DNA of 64,000 nt from Nemopilema nomurai (taxonomy: Eukaryota; Cnidaria; Scyphozoa; Rhizostomeae; Rhizostomatidae): assembly GCA_003864495.1 (NCBI GenBank), contig ML133426.1, positions 1 through 64,000 of the forward strand, read 5' to 3'. Shown piece by piece: positions 25,001-38,335 of this stretch. How positions within the stretch are numbered: position 1 is the stretch's first letter; each line of letters starts with the position of its first letter. The notes beneath the pieces are model-generated. The model was not told the origin of the DNA. It saw only the letters and a list, made by a program, of their open reading frames with translations, and ran no database searches. A program made the translations under genes and the position numbers.

Positions 25001-28000
25001 AATAGTCAACAGAAGGAGACCATCATCGGCTGAAAAACAGAAGTCACTAATAATATTTCCAATTAGATGCATTTAGTATCAAAGCTTTTCAAACACTAAA
25101 TCGAAAACGAGGTGTTTCATTTAATGTTGTTGTTTTCAGGGGCAACATTCTCATACGAACTGGAACATGTCAGCATCGTTTTCGAGCCGCTCGAAAAGTG
25201 CGACCCTTTTAGAGACCCAATGTCATGTCAAAAATTACCCAATGTAACGAAATGATGGTGTACCAGCACTAAGCATTCAAAGGATGCTTCTTGTCAAGAA
25301 AGCTTGAATGAAGACTTAAGCACATAGGTTTGTTTATGATAACAGTACAAATATAAGAATGACTGCTGAGATTTGCGGTGAAAATGACTCGTAATCAATT
25401 AAACAGTTAGCATGTTAGCAATTGTCAGTACAGCTAGACTAGAAAAAGAAATATAACATTTGAAATTTCATTTCTACAAAAGTAGTTACTACCATTATCT
25501 GACAGATGCAGGTTGGACCAAAGCACTAGAATGGTGGCCTAAAGACTAGGGTAGCAGAGAGAAGGAGATGTTTTTCGGATGTAAATGCTATAAAAACAGC
25601 TAGAAGTGAATAAACTAGGCAATGTGAATTAAAAGAAATAAAATGAACGCATTGGCCTTGCATATGTGGAAAGGCATGATTAGAGCATAGAATATGGAAA
25701 CCAGAAATAAAGAGATGTTTAGACGCAAAAGATCGGAAGGAAACATATCCGGGTTGAACAGTAAAGGAAAAAATTTATATTAAGATTCGATGTCACATTC
25801 ATCCTGAAGTTGATTGCGACTCAACACCCACACACATATCTCGATATTTACTCCTTCAATTTGTTTTTCCATACATTATCAATAAAATTTCCTCTAATTT
25901 CCGGTAGTATAATTACCATTTGAAAAAGAGTCTTATGTGGTTCACCTCATGTTCATTAACGCATGCGTCGAAACATTAAAGCACACAGCGAGAGTGACCC
26001 TTCTACCCATTTCATATTCCGTAAAAATAGTATTAAACTAATGTAAGTCTTGGCAAGAGTAATCCCAAGAGGAAAATACAAAAATGACTTTGAACAAATA
26101 TTCTTTAACGATAAACATTTTCTCACTTCACGTTAACTTTGGTTTGGTATACAACATCCATTTTATAGTTTGAAGAATACAGGTTCGCTGATAATCAAAC
26201 AATAGCATTTCGTATTACCGTTCTCACTGAAGTCATCAATCAGAATGATTTCTCGAAGAAGATTGACGGGGGTTCTATTCAGAACGCTAAAAACAAATCA
26301 GATTAATCACAGAAAGTACCAACAAAACAATTCAGAAACAAAAATAATACGGGTATTCGGTAAGAAGTCTTACTCTTCTTGGAGCCTCGCTCTTCAAGTC
26401 TTGTGTATGTGTTTCAGTTTAAGCGCAGGAAAAAGCAACATGATTACAATTTGAAAGGCACCATTTTCATACCTCTCCACTGTCCTAAGCAATGTCGAAC
26501 GGGCTTCGTTATGAAAAGTAACAACAACGCTAAACTCTGGTAAATTTGCTCTAAAGGTGCTGCCTTTGCATCTAAAAATGAAAATTAGCAACATTATTAC
26601 CACGTAAAAACCTGTCATTTTGCTACTGTTTAAACACAATAGATGTGATACACAACACAAAATTGCTTTCGAGAACAAAGCATTAGGTTCTAAAATGACG
26701 TCATTCATTAGGCAGAAACAACAACCTTCCAGCATTAAAAACAGAGTGAAGCATTGTTCTACCAGTCAAATGTTAATGTAAAATAAAGGAAGATTAAGGG
26801 TGGTTCAGATAGAAATTCCCTTAAGACAGTTGCTTCAAAAGTATTTCCAATCCTTTCTCGTGTAATAGATCCAGATAAGATAAACAGAATAAACGAACTG
26901 AATGGGAATTACTTCCTCACTTGTGGCTAGTCAAAAAGCGAAAAAAGGGATCAATCAAGTTATGTCCAAAAAAGTATTGTGACATGTTATTGTTTGGATT
27001 TCAAGAGTTTGACAGATTAAAGAAACATACATCATGATGATATCAATTACATAAATAGTGCCTTAGTACCTTTCATGAATATCATGACTCCATAACAACT
27101 TATTGTTACTAGAATACAACAACATATATCTAGTGCTTGAAGTAAGCTCTCTGTTGCAAGCTCTTGTTGAGGGACTGCAAACCTCTTTTAAGAAAGGCCT
27201 TCACATATGGCTATGTTTTACATTAACCATATGCCAACTTTAGTTTGGCTTACCTTTATGTACATAAGAATGTTACATTCAGAGGAGATCAAAGGCATGT
27301 AAGAGACAGTTAAATGCATAAATCTACTTACAATTTATTTCTTGTGTCAGGCACAGATCTATCAGGTGGGATAATATCGCTCTCTAATTGATTAAAAGCA
27401 TATCTTTTATATGGATTTGAAACATCTGCCTTTTGCGATCCTTCAAGATAACTTTTGCTATCAAACTTTGAGTAGTCAATCAAATGATCAACTTGGCCCT
27501 CCTCCTGTAAATAAAACATTGAATTTAATTCTCTCTTACAAATAACATGTAGTAATCCTCATGTGAACAGTTTTGATAAAAAAATAAAAAATTTTGATCT
27601 CATCTAATATGCATAAGTAAATGTTTGGATAAAAAGCCATCAATTAGCAATAAAAAAAATATAATTTAGTACAGATTTACCAACATGGTCTGGGATAAAA
27701 AACACCAAGAGTTGCCAACTACAAATTGTTTTTACTTCAACACCAGCTAATGGTTGTTGAGGTAACCCCTCAAAAGATTTTGCTACATATTCCCTAGCTT
27801 GGCTAAATTCACCCTGTTCAGCTCTGGGCTATTCGCCTGGGGCCCACCCTCTTAGTGTAAGGCTTCTAAGATAAACCAGCAAGCATACATAACAATGAGA
27901 TTTACACAAAACAATAAGCTCTTCTGATATTACAATTAACCCTATTCTTTTTACTATTCTAATACAATCTTCTTGAGAATCAACACCAGTAGGAGTTTAT

Positions 28001-28794
28001 GTTTACATTGGAAGTAGATTTTAATATTTATTCTTGGTTGGACTGCCCCCTTCTCAGAGCTAGGAAAAAAGGGAAGAGTTTCCAGAATCCAGAAACATAA
28101 ACCAAACAAACACAGCATCATGTCTTGTTTTCAAGGTATATACAGTATATTAGTAAATCAATGTCATTCTCTGAACATTCGGCACCACTACCATGCAACT
28201 TTATTTAAACCAGCATCAGATATACCAACGGTGGCTTCTAACCGGTTTTTCATATTACATTGGAGTAAGACCAATCAACCTTGCACATTAAAAACCTTAT
28301 CTTTAACATGGGTGGTATCGCCGAGACCGTGTGGTGGATAGGGACATAGACTTTGTTTGCTTTGAAAGTCAGGCGTGGAGACCCCTTATTTTGCTGAACA
28401 ATGCAGCGAGTATTAAAATGGTTCGATAACTTTGCAGGAGGTAATCAATTGGTCGAAATAATCTGCATTGTTTTGCTAAAGATTGTTTTGACTAATAGCA
28501 GAGTACACCACGTGTTCATAAAGAAAACTACAGTGGTTTTCAATGCTACAGAGAAACCTGTTTAATATTTGGAATCTGGTTTGACACGACGAATAGATAA
28601 ACCATCCAACTTTGCCACATTTCACCTTATTACGGCTTGGGTAAAACTACCATGAGCTAAAAGATTTTAGGTCTTACCAGCTTTGATCTCCTTGCCAAAA
28701 AAGCGATAGCCAGGAAGATCCAGGAGACGATAGCAAAGCCAACGACGACCCGTCGCCTAAGGGCGCACTTCATCACATAAGAGCGGTATACCAT
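19007..28794 (-). CDS. GALNT: Polypeptide N-acetylgalactosaminyltransferase, GALNT2-like, 15 exons
   Basis: The enzyme moves GalNAc from UDP-GalNAc to Ser/Thr in the Golgi, starting mucin-type O-glycans. Exons in order: 28794-28678, 27504-27332, 26571-26473, 26286-26228, 25029-24964, 24674-24553, 23886-23799, 23193-23106, 22850-22747, 21845-21719, 21359-21267, 20659-20576, 20269-20130, 19843-19727, 19171-19007. The ATG at 28794 has a stop codon just before it in frame. Exon 1 gives a short basic cytoplasmic tail and a type II anchor ([19 protein letters not shown]). Catalytic landmarks are [20 protein letters not shown], the metal-binding DSH (FLDSHCE), [17 protein letters not shown] and [13 protein letters not shown]. 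The C-terminus is a ricin-type lectin with three repeats (CLGT, CLST, CMTA). The length would be about 546 aa, close to vertebrate GALNT2. Two oddities: the alpha-repeat CLD motif is CLG, and exon 20269-20130 reads 140 nt where 139 would keep frame. Confidence 0.93.
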
Positions 28795-31700
28795 TCAATG
28801 AACGGCACAAGAACAATGAGCTCGAGTCCTGTAAAGAAACTCGCAATTGACTGATCGAGACAAAAATGTTAGTGCCCTTTTCATCTTCAACTGTGGTCCA
28901 CTGTAGGAACAAACAGAGGAAGTTAGGTTACCATGTTTTGTTTACTTCCGGAGTAAGAAAATCCCCAGGCATGCAAGGTGATCGCTCCAGGCCTCTGAAA
29001 ATTTTTGCCGCCAAAATTTCATAATGCGCCTGCACAATTTCAGCACTGGGAAGTGACGCGAATCCAAGGGCACAAAGTTTTTCACAGTTTCCACAAAATC
29101 TTGTTCGTGCACAGAATTTCAGAGGACCGCACATACTATAAACAAGTCGATAAAAACGAACCCTTAAGATTTATTTGTGCTGCATTTTGGCAAAACATTC
29201 ATCAAAGCTGGGAAATTTCAACAAAGAATACATTATTTGTTCGGCTTTCCACCTTCCGTTGCTTCGCTTCAAATGGGCCAAGTTCATTGCATATCTGTAT
29301 CTTGCAAAATAGACTCAAATATACTCAATCGCAGGCCAGGTAGCAATAATTAACAAGAACATTTAACTATATCTGGTCGTCTTTGATCATGATATGGGAA
29401 TATTCTTGGCAACTGCATCTTGCATACAGCTTTATTGCACATTAAACCTTTTTATGGACACCCGACCTGAAATTTGCGGCCAGTTAAACATACGAAACAC
29501 ATAGAATATATGAAGCACAAAATACCTGCAAAAATTGGTAGATATCTCATCTATAACAGCTTCGCCAGCTTCTCAACTCTTGAGGGACTATGATCAACCA
29601 TCGAAAGGTGCTTGAAATGAAACCACAGTCTGTGGACCCACAATTCTATTCCTAGTGAAATTAGATAAGGGGTCATCACAATTATCACTCGGATGTAAAT
29701 CCCTTTATTTCTGAAACCCTTTGTTTCTTTTGTAACTTCTTCGTAATAGACTAGAAAGAATCCTGTATGCCTTAAGGGGTTTTTACAACTAGGTGTTACT
29801 GGTTTTTTTAGAAAAAGCGCTTTGCATAAAAGGAATCCGATGCTGATCGCTCGCAGATCGGAAATTTAGAATTCACAACTGAAAAGTTTAGCTTCCCAAG
29901 GCATTATTTTGCCCTTGTGAAACCACAAACAATATTATTGATAGTAATTATTTTTATTACTTTAAGTTGGAAACCACGACAAAAGGGACTGACCCTTTAT
30001 CTGCTTGCATGTACCACCACAACAAGGCCACCGTCTCATGTACAGCTATCTGGTGGTGCAAAATTCAAACGGGAAGTGTTTCAATGCATAATTAACTATT
30101 TCTCTGACACACTTCGTGATGCAAAACAGTCCGGAATAAAGACCCGTGCCCAGTCAAGAATTGATTCGAGCAATTAGGCCACAAGTAACAATGTACTTAA
30201 AAAAAGTCCTCCAGTGGCAGCAACATTTCGATGGGATCCGGGCCTTTTGAATTGATCCATGCTATTCCACCACAAAACGATGTGTTCGTTACACAGAAAG
30301 ATCTCTCAACGCGATTTGCTAACCCCAAAGTTATTACATTTATAAAGCCGCTACCACGCTGTAGACATTTTCACGACAAGGGATAAGTCATTTTCAATAT
30401 TCTATCTACCTAAATAATGTACTTTAATTTTAGTTGTATTTTATATATTTTTTGCATTTCATTGCTAACATTGATGTCTGTGTTTGAATTGCTGGTATGT
30501 AGCGGAATTTAAGTAATGAAATAAAAAACTGAACAGAACTTAACTTAGCAATAGCCTAAATGTTCGTTTGGGTGGTTTTGTTCAATACGGGGCCTAACGA
30601 TGAGTTTCTAAACATGAAAAGATTACTCTAACTTTTTCTAAGAAATTAAACTCGGACTCAGTATCCTATTTCTTCACGTTTCGTTGAGTTTTTATTGAAA
30701 GACTCTTGCTTCTTAAACCTGAGCAACTATCCTTTTTAAGGAAAGACCCACTTGAGCAACATCTCACGAACGGTCAATGGGTTCTTTCACTCTCAAGCAT
30801 CTAGTTTTTCAATATTGGTTTGTGAAACACAACCATCTATTCAGTTGTCGTGCTTCATTGCGTGTCTTGAGGTGCTAGGTGCCTAGCCTACTAGATGCCG
30901 TGTAGATAAAACTATCAACCTTTGAGGTACCCAGAATTGGATGGTTTCAACATAGATCAATGTTGCAACTTAGAGCTGTCTCATTCTATTTACCCCAAGA
31001 GTATACTATGATACACGTAATTTATTCGGACACCCCGAAAAAACTGTCTTGTTGTGTGACCGTTCCCTGCTCCAAGAGCTTCCCCCGGGCCACTTTACGC
31101 GTCCACACACACGCCAATTTTTCTCCTAGCAGCATTAAAAATTTAGGCTGGCTGCGGAAAGGTAAGTGTTGAAATATTTGTTTAGGAATCTAGTTTATTT
31201 TCTATATAATCTGCTTAGAAATAGGAAATGATTAATCAGTTGGGCTAAAGTGTTTTCATAAAATTGGGAAGTGTAATGACAAGTATACAATCTAATACAA
31301 ATATAAAAGTTAAAAATGTAATTTGAAAACTCCCCAGTTTTGAATGACAGGGATGGCATTAAAGGATCAGTGCAATCTTCTTTCCATAATGGTCCCCCCA
31401 TAGGTATCTTTGAATGAAAAGTTTTTACATGTATCCTCATTTCTGAGCTTCAAAATTTCAAAATTCTCACCAGACTCAAGCTCCGCTTTTTGAAACTTTT
31501 CAATGGATGTCTAAATGATGAGGATCAGATGAGGGCGGACTGGTTTGAACGAGGGGAATCTGTTACATAACGTTTGGAAGACTAGGGGCTGGAAACATCT
31601 TAGGAAAAAGCAGAAACTGACAACTCGCAAGTCGTAAATTACCATATCTCAAATTTAACGGCCCAAAATGTGCTTTTTATCAAACATTCATGACAGGGGT

Positions 31701-31909
31701 TAGTTCAAAGAGTCTTAAGAAATTTTAAACGAAAGAAACGAAATAGTAATATAAATTGTTGTAAATTGTTGGGATAGACTGTACTTAAAGCCTTCAATGT
31801 GGCACCAGTAAGTAGGCTAACATCATCAGAAGAATTCAATGTTGCTAGCTCTTCATCATCGTCGAAATCAGTTGGACTTTTATCGTCTCCAGGAGGAAGA
31901 TCATCTTCA
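28795..31909. other. Intergenic, GALNT upstream region
   Basis: The GALNT promoter and leader are expected just right of 28794, but no clear TATA box is seen. Other open frames (29005-29343 and 29917-30177, plus; 31195-31440, minus) have no recognisable domain. An acidic minus-strand open frame at 31705-31935 partly overlaps the end of the neighbouring gene in another frame and could belong to an alternative 3' end. Confidence 0.5.
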
Positions 31910-33016
31910 TTACAAAAGATTACCGCTTGCCTCATTCTTCTTGCTGATAAGACCTTCGTTGAACGCAGAAACCAGAGTTTCAGTTCTAGCTAAGAGAAAT
32001 TTTAGACATAATACACACATTGATTCATCCTTGCTTTTCCAACAAAGATGGAAGCTGTGGCCACAATTAAGAACGCAAACGGAGTCATCCATCTTTTCAT
32101 ACAAGTGATCTTGTGATAACATTTCGAAAAAATAAAATCTGTAGTAGAAGGCTAACAACTCGTTGATTAATGCGTTCATTTTGCTTTTCGATATTTCTGC
32201 GACTCTTCGGCACAATCGAACTCTGAATTCAAGCAGGCCTGATGCCGTTTCAACCACAAAAGTTTCCATCTTATCAGGCAGATAAATTCCTGTCTGCTGT
32301 GCTTCATCCATAAGTGTGAAGTTCGCGTGGGATGTTTCCATCAATTTTGATACGTCTTGTGCTAAGAAAGACAATGTATTGCTACTGTTATTGCACAAGG
32401 ACCATAATAAACCTCCATTACAAATTAATTACATATTCTCTGTCTTCACAATGACATATAAGGAGTAACAGTATTCTATGTACACAGTTATTGGATATTA
32501 GATACCTACCTCCTTTCTTTAACGTAGCCAACTCCAGTCTTAGTAATTCCAATTCTGAAATGTTCTCCTTGTCTTCTGCGTTTTTCTTGGAGTTGAACTT
32601 GGTCACTATAAAATATGTTCACATTAGAATTTCAAGTTTATTAATTTGAGCAATGTTAGAAGAAAGCATAACTTTTACGAATATAGTTCTTTTAAAATCC
32701 TTTTCACGAAACATAATATACCTTGCATTTGTATCGTGTTCTGCACTCAGCGTGACTAGTACCAGCAAGATTTATGAATAGAAATAGTGAGTAGACGCAT
32801 TGGACATGACACTTTCTCATATGAACAAATGCAATTTTTTTAAAAAGAGCAACAGTTTGTGCTATTCTTACGAAATTCTTCTCGCTGGTGCTCCAACCAG
32901 ACTTCTTTGGAAATTCCAAGCTCATGAGCCTCTTCTAATGTCAGCTGTTTTTTATTTCCGCAACAAGTATTTGTATTTCCACCTTTTGTTGACCGGGAAG
33001 CGAAAAAATATTCCAT
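31910..33016 (-). CDS. Coiled-coil protein with a partial RING-like motif, 4 exons, 238 aa
   Basis: The model joins 33016-32872, 32745-32722, 32605-32510 and 32361-31910 (717 nt, stop at 31910). The introns are 116-148 nt and phases agree throughout. The second exon is only 24 nt and depends on the acceptor ending GCTGAG. The start is uncertain because the frame stays open upstream to 33280. The N-terminal half is charged and helical (LTLEEAHELGISKEVW, ELELLRLELATLKK). The C-terminal part has LNCGHSFHLCWKSKDESMCV then LC, matching the second half of a RING-H2 finger (C-x-H-x2-H-x2-C, then C-x2-C). The first Cys pair is absent. A ubiquitin-ligase relative is possible, but with half the zinc ligands missing the function is open. 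Not recognised as a named family. Confidence 0.5.
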
Positions 33017-33789
33017 TTCACAGCGATAAATTTGTCGAAAATGCAAAAAGCTGTAATATGTTTTATGTAAAAGTTGAAGGTAGCCACCCTTTGAATGATT
33101 TATTTGCTTCCAGAACAAACCATTGTGCAATATTCGACCTTTGGTTTTCCCGCGCATTCCAAATTGGGTAGGTAAATGGTAGACTGAAGAAGACGTGATC
33201 GTGGCTGTTAACTTGTTCTCTCTGGAATATAGAGGTGAAAGGTGGGTGATGGAAACCCAGACATAAAAAAGAAGGATCATAAACTTTGGCGTGTTCTGTA
33301 GACGATAATTTAAGACAAAAGAAGTTCTTTGCTACATGATATACTGAGGTCGTGACGTCATCTTGAACGAATTCTCACTTTAGGTGATTCCCCTTTTATA
33401 CAGCATAGCGGACAAATCCTGATTGGTTGTTCGCGAGATCCCCTTTTGGGAATCCTCCAGGCAATACACCAATCATATTGTGAGAATCAACCTCAGAAGG
33501 CCAAATTTTAGTATTTTAACCACTCCTTAATTGAAAAACCCGGTGTAAAAATTTCTAGCATATTTTGATTATTTTTTTCGACTAAACTGCTCTTTAATCT
33601 TATATCTAAAAATCTACCGCGCACATTTGCCTGATCTTTCTCGGTTGAAGAAATATCGCTTTTCAAATACAGTGCAAGTTGTACTTACCACTCCCTAGAC
33701 ATTATCCGCCCTCTTTATTGAAATTTCTGTTGAAATTTTACCAATTTTTTGGAAATAAGATCCTTTTGCCTTTGCCACTGGACTAGAAT
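33017..33789. other. Intergenic, no gene recognised
   Basis: Short spacer between two minus-strand genes. It probably contains the promoter and leader of the coiled-coil/RING-like gene. I see no distinctive motif. Confidence 0.5.
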
Positions 33790-34329
33790 TTAATCAATGG
33801 CGACAGCACGTAACTCATCAACGGAAAGTGGAGGGAAAATATCACGTGCTGTCGCCTCTTTTAATACTCGTTGCCTTCTTTGACCTCGTGGCGTGGCCCT
33901 CATGGTACGGTTTGTGAAGAAGAAAAATTTGTTCTGAGCTGAAGTACGCTTATGAATTTGGCTGCCTTTAGTTTGAGGATTTCCATATCTGTTCTTTTCA
34001 AATCTGTCTCTCTGGGCATTGCAAAAATTGACATACAAAACAAGTGTTAGCACAATAATTGAAATGTAGTGCAGACAAGAACAATTTCTCCTGTAATAAA
34101 TAAATCGTAATGTGATGCATTATTCAATAAGTAGCAACAACGTTAATGTCATGATAGACTTTGTCACAGTAGACTTTATCACGGTAGAATTTGTCACAGA
34201 ACAGTGGAAAGGCGGAAGGGACACTCGGGTAGGCCTTCTTTGAAGCTGTGTAATGCGGGAAGACTGTTGTTTGACATTGTGAACCTCGTTTTCGAACTGA
34301 ATTTTAAATTTTGCTTTCAGGTTCTGCAA
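33790..34329 (-). CDS. Possible 3' end of a coiled-coil protein gene
   Basis: The last exon would be 34011-33790, entered at an acceptor ending TTTGCAATGCCCAG in phase 0 and encoding 73 residues rich in Arg/Lys (RATPRGQRRQRVLKEATARD, then PPLSVDELRAVAID and stop). A second open stretch upstream, from about 34329 after an acceptor ending GCAGATACAG, encodes a helical segment (LQNLKAKFKIQFENEVHNVK). I could not choose a donor that joins the two with certainty. No domain is recognised. Composition and splice context suggest real coding sequence, but the model is incomplete. Confidence 0.3.
34155..34201. repeat. 15-bp short tandem repeat, three copies
   Basis: GACTTTGTCACAGTA, GACTTTATCACGGTA and GAATTTGTCACAGAA follow each other directly. 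Confidence 0.7.
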
Positions 34330-35049
34330 AACTGTATCTGCTTGCTAAACTTAACTTTTCTTAATAACAAAAGAAGGCCCAGTGTCCCTTCGGTCATTTC
34401 CATATTCTGTGACATTGTCAGAAAATTTTAAACAAATGCTGCGTAAATTTATTCTGTCATATACTGCTCCCCGTCAGGCTGTGAGTCAAGGCTTAAATTC
34501 AGAATACGTAGATGCAGCGGAAGCATCGAAAGGTATTTAGGCCATGTCCACAAATCAAATGCGCCTTGCTCACGACAGGCACTAATTGAAAAATCTGGCA
34601 ACTTGAAGTCTTCATCCTGCTTGAATTTAAAGAAGCTGCTTCAAAAGTTATAACAAATGAAACATCATTGACAGTGGTGTGACCACAGTTAACTCTCCGG
34701 TCACATATTTTATGACATCTTATGTGCAAAGATGAATACAGAGTACCAAATCCGTACATGCCTTTGAAAAATTTGCTTTCATGCACTAAAGCCACAACGT
34801 TCTGGTTGCGAACGACGATTGTTTATACTTATCAAATTGACCTAGACCCAAGCTACTCTTGGGAAATAATGCTTTTTTATTGGATAGACACAATGCGATA
34901 CAGTATAAAAACTGACTTAGTTGGTGCATTTTGGAAAATACCACAAGTATCTCGATGTAGCGATTAATTCATTAGTCCTAACTTCTTCAAATATAGCTTT
35001 TGCAACTGTACAGTCTGAAATGTCTGTAGAGAAAACCTAAAATGAGCAC

Positions 35050-38000
35050 TCAAGCGATTTGCAAGCGGCCTGTGTTTGGAAGCTCTAGGTCGAGCCATTC
35101 AACTATCCATTCATCAGACGAATCGTCTTCTAAGCGGTCAAGTTCGAAATAGGCCTCACCAGCAAACTTTTTAAGTCCGGTTTTTCCTAACTTTCCGTAT
35201 ACTCGCAAGCGCAACCCTAATTGACACAAAACCTGCACCGGAATGTCTTTGATTTTGAAAACTTCTTTGAATATTGGCGTCGAAGTTGGTTTGAACTTTG
35301 TCCGAAATCGATGCCTTTTGTGTGGAAGCAATGCTAAACGAGTTTGCCAATAGGCCCGTCCTTCACCTAAAGGGTTCAAATCTTTCCCTTGCTTCACTGC
35401 TACTTCGATAATACAGCTTTCTTCCATATACCTAACAGCCAGTTGAATTTTTCCACCACGAACCTCGTATTTGTCTGTGACCACATCGAGGCTTACAGTG
35501 CTCAGGTTGTAAGTGAGGCTCGTGCCTGCTTGTGGCACACTGCCATAGAAACCATCCCTCGAAGTGAGGGGGTACTCTTCACACATTTCACTTTGCATAC
35601 CCTCTGATTGTACCTTTGGCTTCTTTATTCGGCTCAGTACTTTTTTAAATAACAAAGGTCTCGTGGGTTTCTCGCGCACAAACGATGACTTTGTCACCAT
35701 GTCCTCCGAACTTGTCCTTTCACTTTCCTCAAACGAGTCAGCTACTGCTCCGCTTTCTCCAGTCGTCGTATTTTCACCAACGGATTGCGAATCAGAGGCC
35801 GATGGCATATCTAGTTCCGTGTTTCTACATCCAGCCTCGTTTACAATGGTTCCTCCTGTTATGTAATACTCTTGGTCTTCCCTTTGCAAACCATTGTTTT
35901 CTACCTCAAGGTCTTCAATATAAAAATCATCTGCCTCTTTTGCTGCACAGAAGTTATCCGCAGATGCTCCCATTGGGATATCATCCCAGCTGATCTGCTC
36001 ATTTTGTAGAAGATTCCCGTCTTGTTCCTCTTCGTCGTGTTCATTTTTACTAGATTCGCTGCAGTTGAACAGGTCCCTCTTAAGAGCCAAATAAAGCACC
36101 ACAAGGAAGACAGTGACCAACAGCAAAGAAGACAGGAAGGCTATTGGAACGACGAACTTCTTAGCGAAATCTAGCGAAAAGAAAATAAGAATTATAAGAT
36201 TGATGAAGTCAAGATAGAGAGAAAAGCTAGGAGAAAACTAGCATGGGTTCCAAATCTTTGATTGGTGAAGAGCGCTGATCAGTATCAAATTCGTCATTCC
36301 AATTATAGCCACTGGCATTCTTTATGGTTGCAAAGATGTTCAAATGCTCAACAGGAACTGTGGCATCAACTTGAAGGAAAACGTTGGTTCATCAAGCCTG
36401 TTTTTAAAGCTTTTTAGCAGCGAGATAGAAAATACCAAATATTTAATTTCTGCAGTGACTGCTTGCATAGATGCTTCAGGAAGAGAACATACACGTCAAA
36501 TCTACTTATGAATCACCAGCAATTCCTCTCTTTGTTGGTGGTAGGTATCATTTTGCTAAAATATATCATTAACAACTGTGTAGCTACGAAAGATTCTAAC
36601 ATACCTTTCTTCTTAATACGGTTCTTGAAGAACGCACATTGTGTGCAACAGTTTTTTTAAATATAAAGCAATGTTAGCACCGAAGATCTCCTTATACTCA
36701 AAATCTATATTATTTAAATATAGAAATGGAAGTGAATAACTGGTACAACGTATGATTTAAAAATATATTTTTTTTCAAGTTCACAAATCAAAGCTAGAAA
36801 TAAGAAAGGGGCTTTGATGCTTGTATATACAAAAATCGCTGTTATAATTATTGTACTTTGGTCGCAGTTACATGAAGCTCTGGCCGACTTTTAAATTAAC
36901 CAGACATCCTAATCAGAGGCAACCAGTTCCAAGACAAAGTAACTATACTTCTAGTCTGATGATAAAAATTAAGATTATCTTTCAGTACATTTTACACGTT
37001 TTTGTGGGTAGTGGTAAAAACGTCCAAAAATGGGCCTAAATCTAGGTTTGTTGTCATATTCTTGAACTCTGATTGGCTAATGGGGTTTGCAGAATTTTGG
37101 TCGCTTAGCCAATCAAAGATGCATTTGGAACCTATGCTGCCAACAAGCAAATTGTGAGAGGCGATTTGTAGAATCGGTTAGGAGAGTTTGATTTTGGTCA
37201 GTGCTGTGGAACAGTCAAAGGTTTAGAACCGATGCTGGGACAACAACAGTAGGGACGTAATGCTAGATCGCACACGAGCGCTGTTTTGTGGGGACTGGAC
37301 CAGCTCGCTATGGAATGCGTCAAGAAGGTCACCACCTTCCCATATGCATTTCGAAGGCTAGGTAGATTTTATCAATAAAATTTTATCAGCGATTTTCAAA
37401 AGTTTATAACAAAGTTATAAACCTTCACTTATCAAGCTAGGTAGTCGACATTTATCAAGCTAGTCGACATTTTAACATTTATCAAGCGTATGAAGCTAAC
37501 GACAAAGCAATAAGATCTACCACTTTTTGGTTTGGACAGTTCGGATAAGATTTGAATGCAAATGGATCAACGGCTGGTCATCAGGTCATTTACCTGGCTG
37601 TGAGGCCTTCCAGAGTACAGAAAGAAACGAAGCAAATGCACAAACACCAGGAAATGAATCGGATAGTGGACAAGAACATACATAGAGGTCCAGAACATAC
37701 ATAGTGGGTCTAGTACCCAGGGTAGCCAGAATACAGTGTGGGGAGAAGATAGGTGTCCCTGATTCAACAGGTCTGTTAGCATAGGACGAGAACAGCATTG
37801 ATTCTAGTATAGGAGTGGAAAAAGATATGCTGGCTTAATTTTGAGATGGAATAAACACAATAACAACTTCAATAGTGATCTTTGCTGCGTTGCTTGCGGA
37901 CAGAACTCCTTTGGACTTGTAAATGACTGCCAACTGTCATTGAAGCAACCCGCAGAGACCGAGCTTTTAATCATTGACTTCACGTACCAGCTAGAGACTT

Positions 38001-38335
38001 CAGAACGAGACCAAAGTTTCATGAAATCGAGGCTTTAGCATGGATAAAAGACTGAAAATCACTTGATTACAGATTACAGTGCTGCAAATGCAAAATGCGA
38101 GAACGTTCTGTCCATGCTTAAGGGATGATCGAAAAGGACAGCGGCCGCTAGCACTCCATTTTCGCCCGTAGCATGAGCAAAAGTTACTGGGGGCGCATAT
38201 AGTCTGCATCTAGCTCGAAACCTTACCTGCCTGTTGAGAGTAGTTCGCACGAAGGAGTTTACAATTGATATGACAAAGAATTCCCATGAATGATGCAAGG
38301 TCCATCAAAAGTAGTATTAATAAAATATGGACCAT
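35050..38335 (-). CDS. Single-C2-domain membrane protein, paralogue 1 (409 aa)
   Basis: The main exon is 36170-35050, entered in phase 1 at an acceptor ending TTTTCGCTAG. The proposed first exon is 38335-38227 (donor GCAG|GTAAGG, phase 1), encoding a hydrophobic signal-peptide-like stretch, MVHILLILLLMDLASFMG; the joined length is 1230 nt. That exon is inferred from phase and donor only. Residues about 42-65 form a membrane helix (VVPIAFLSSLLLVTVFLVVL), then KRDLFNCSE and a long acidic, Ser-rich linker. The C2 domain is about residues 275-409 (ALLPHKRHRFRTKFK, PIFKEVFKI, LRVYGKLGKTGLKKFAGE). The loops that bind calcium in synaptotagmins contain no Asp here. A role in membrane binding or trafficking is likely but unproven. 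The gene at 51-54 kb is a clear paralogue. Confidence 0.75.
36241..37138. repeat. Inverted repeat pair, ~35-bp arms, 0.83 kb apart
   Basis: GCATGGGTTCCAAATCTTTG (36241-36260) continues into ATTGG. The reverse complement of 37103-37138 reads AGCATAGGTTCCAAATGCAT followed by CTTTGATTGGCTAAGC. Both arms include an inverted CCAAT box. The pair lies inside the proposed long intron of the first C2 gene. It could be the ends of a ~0.9-kb transposon relic or duplicated regulatory sequence; no target duplication is evident. Confidence 0.5.
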
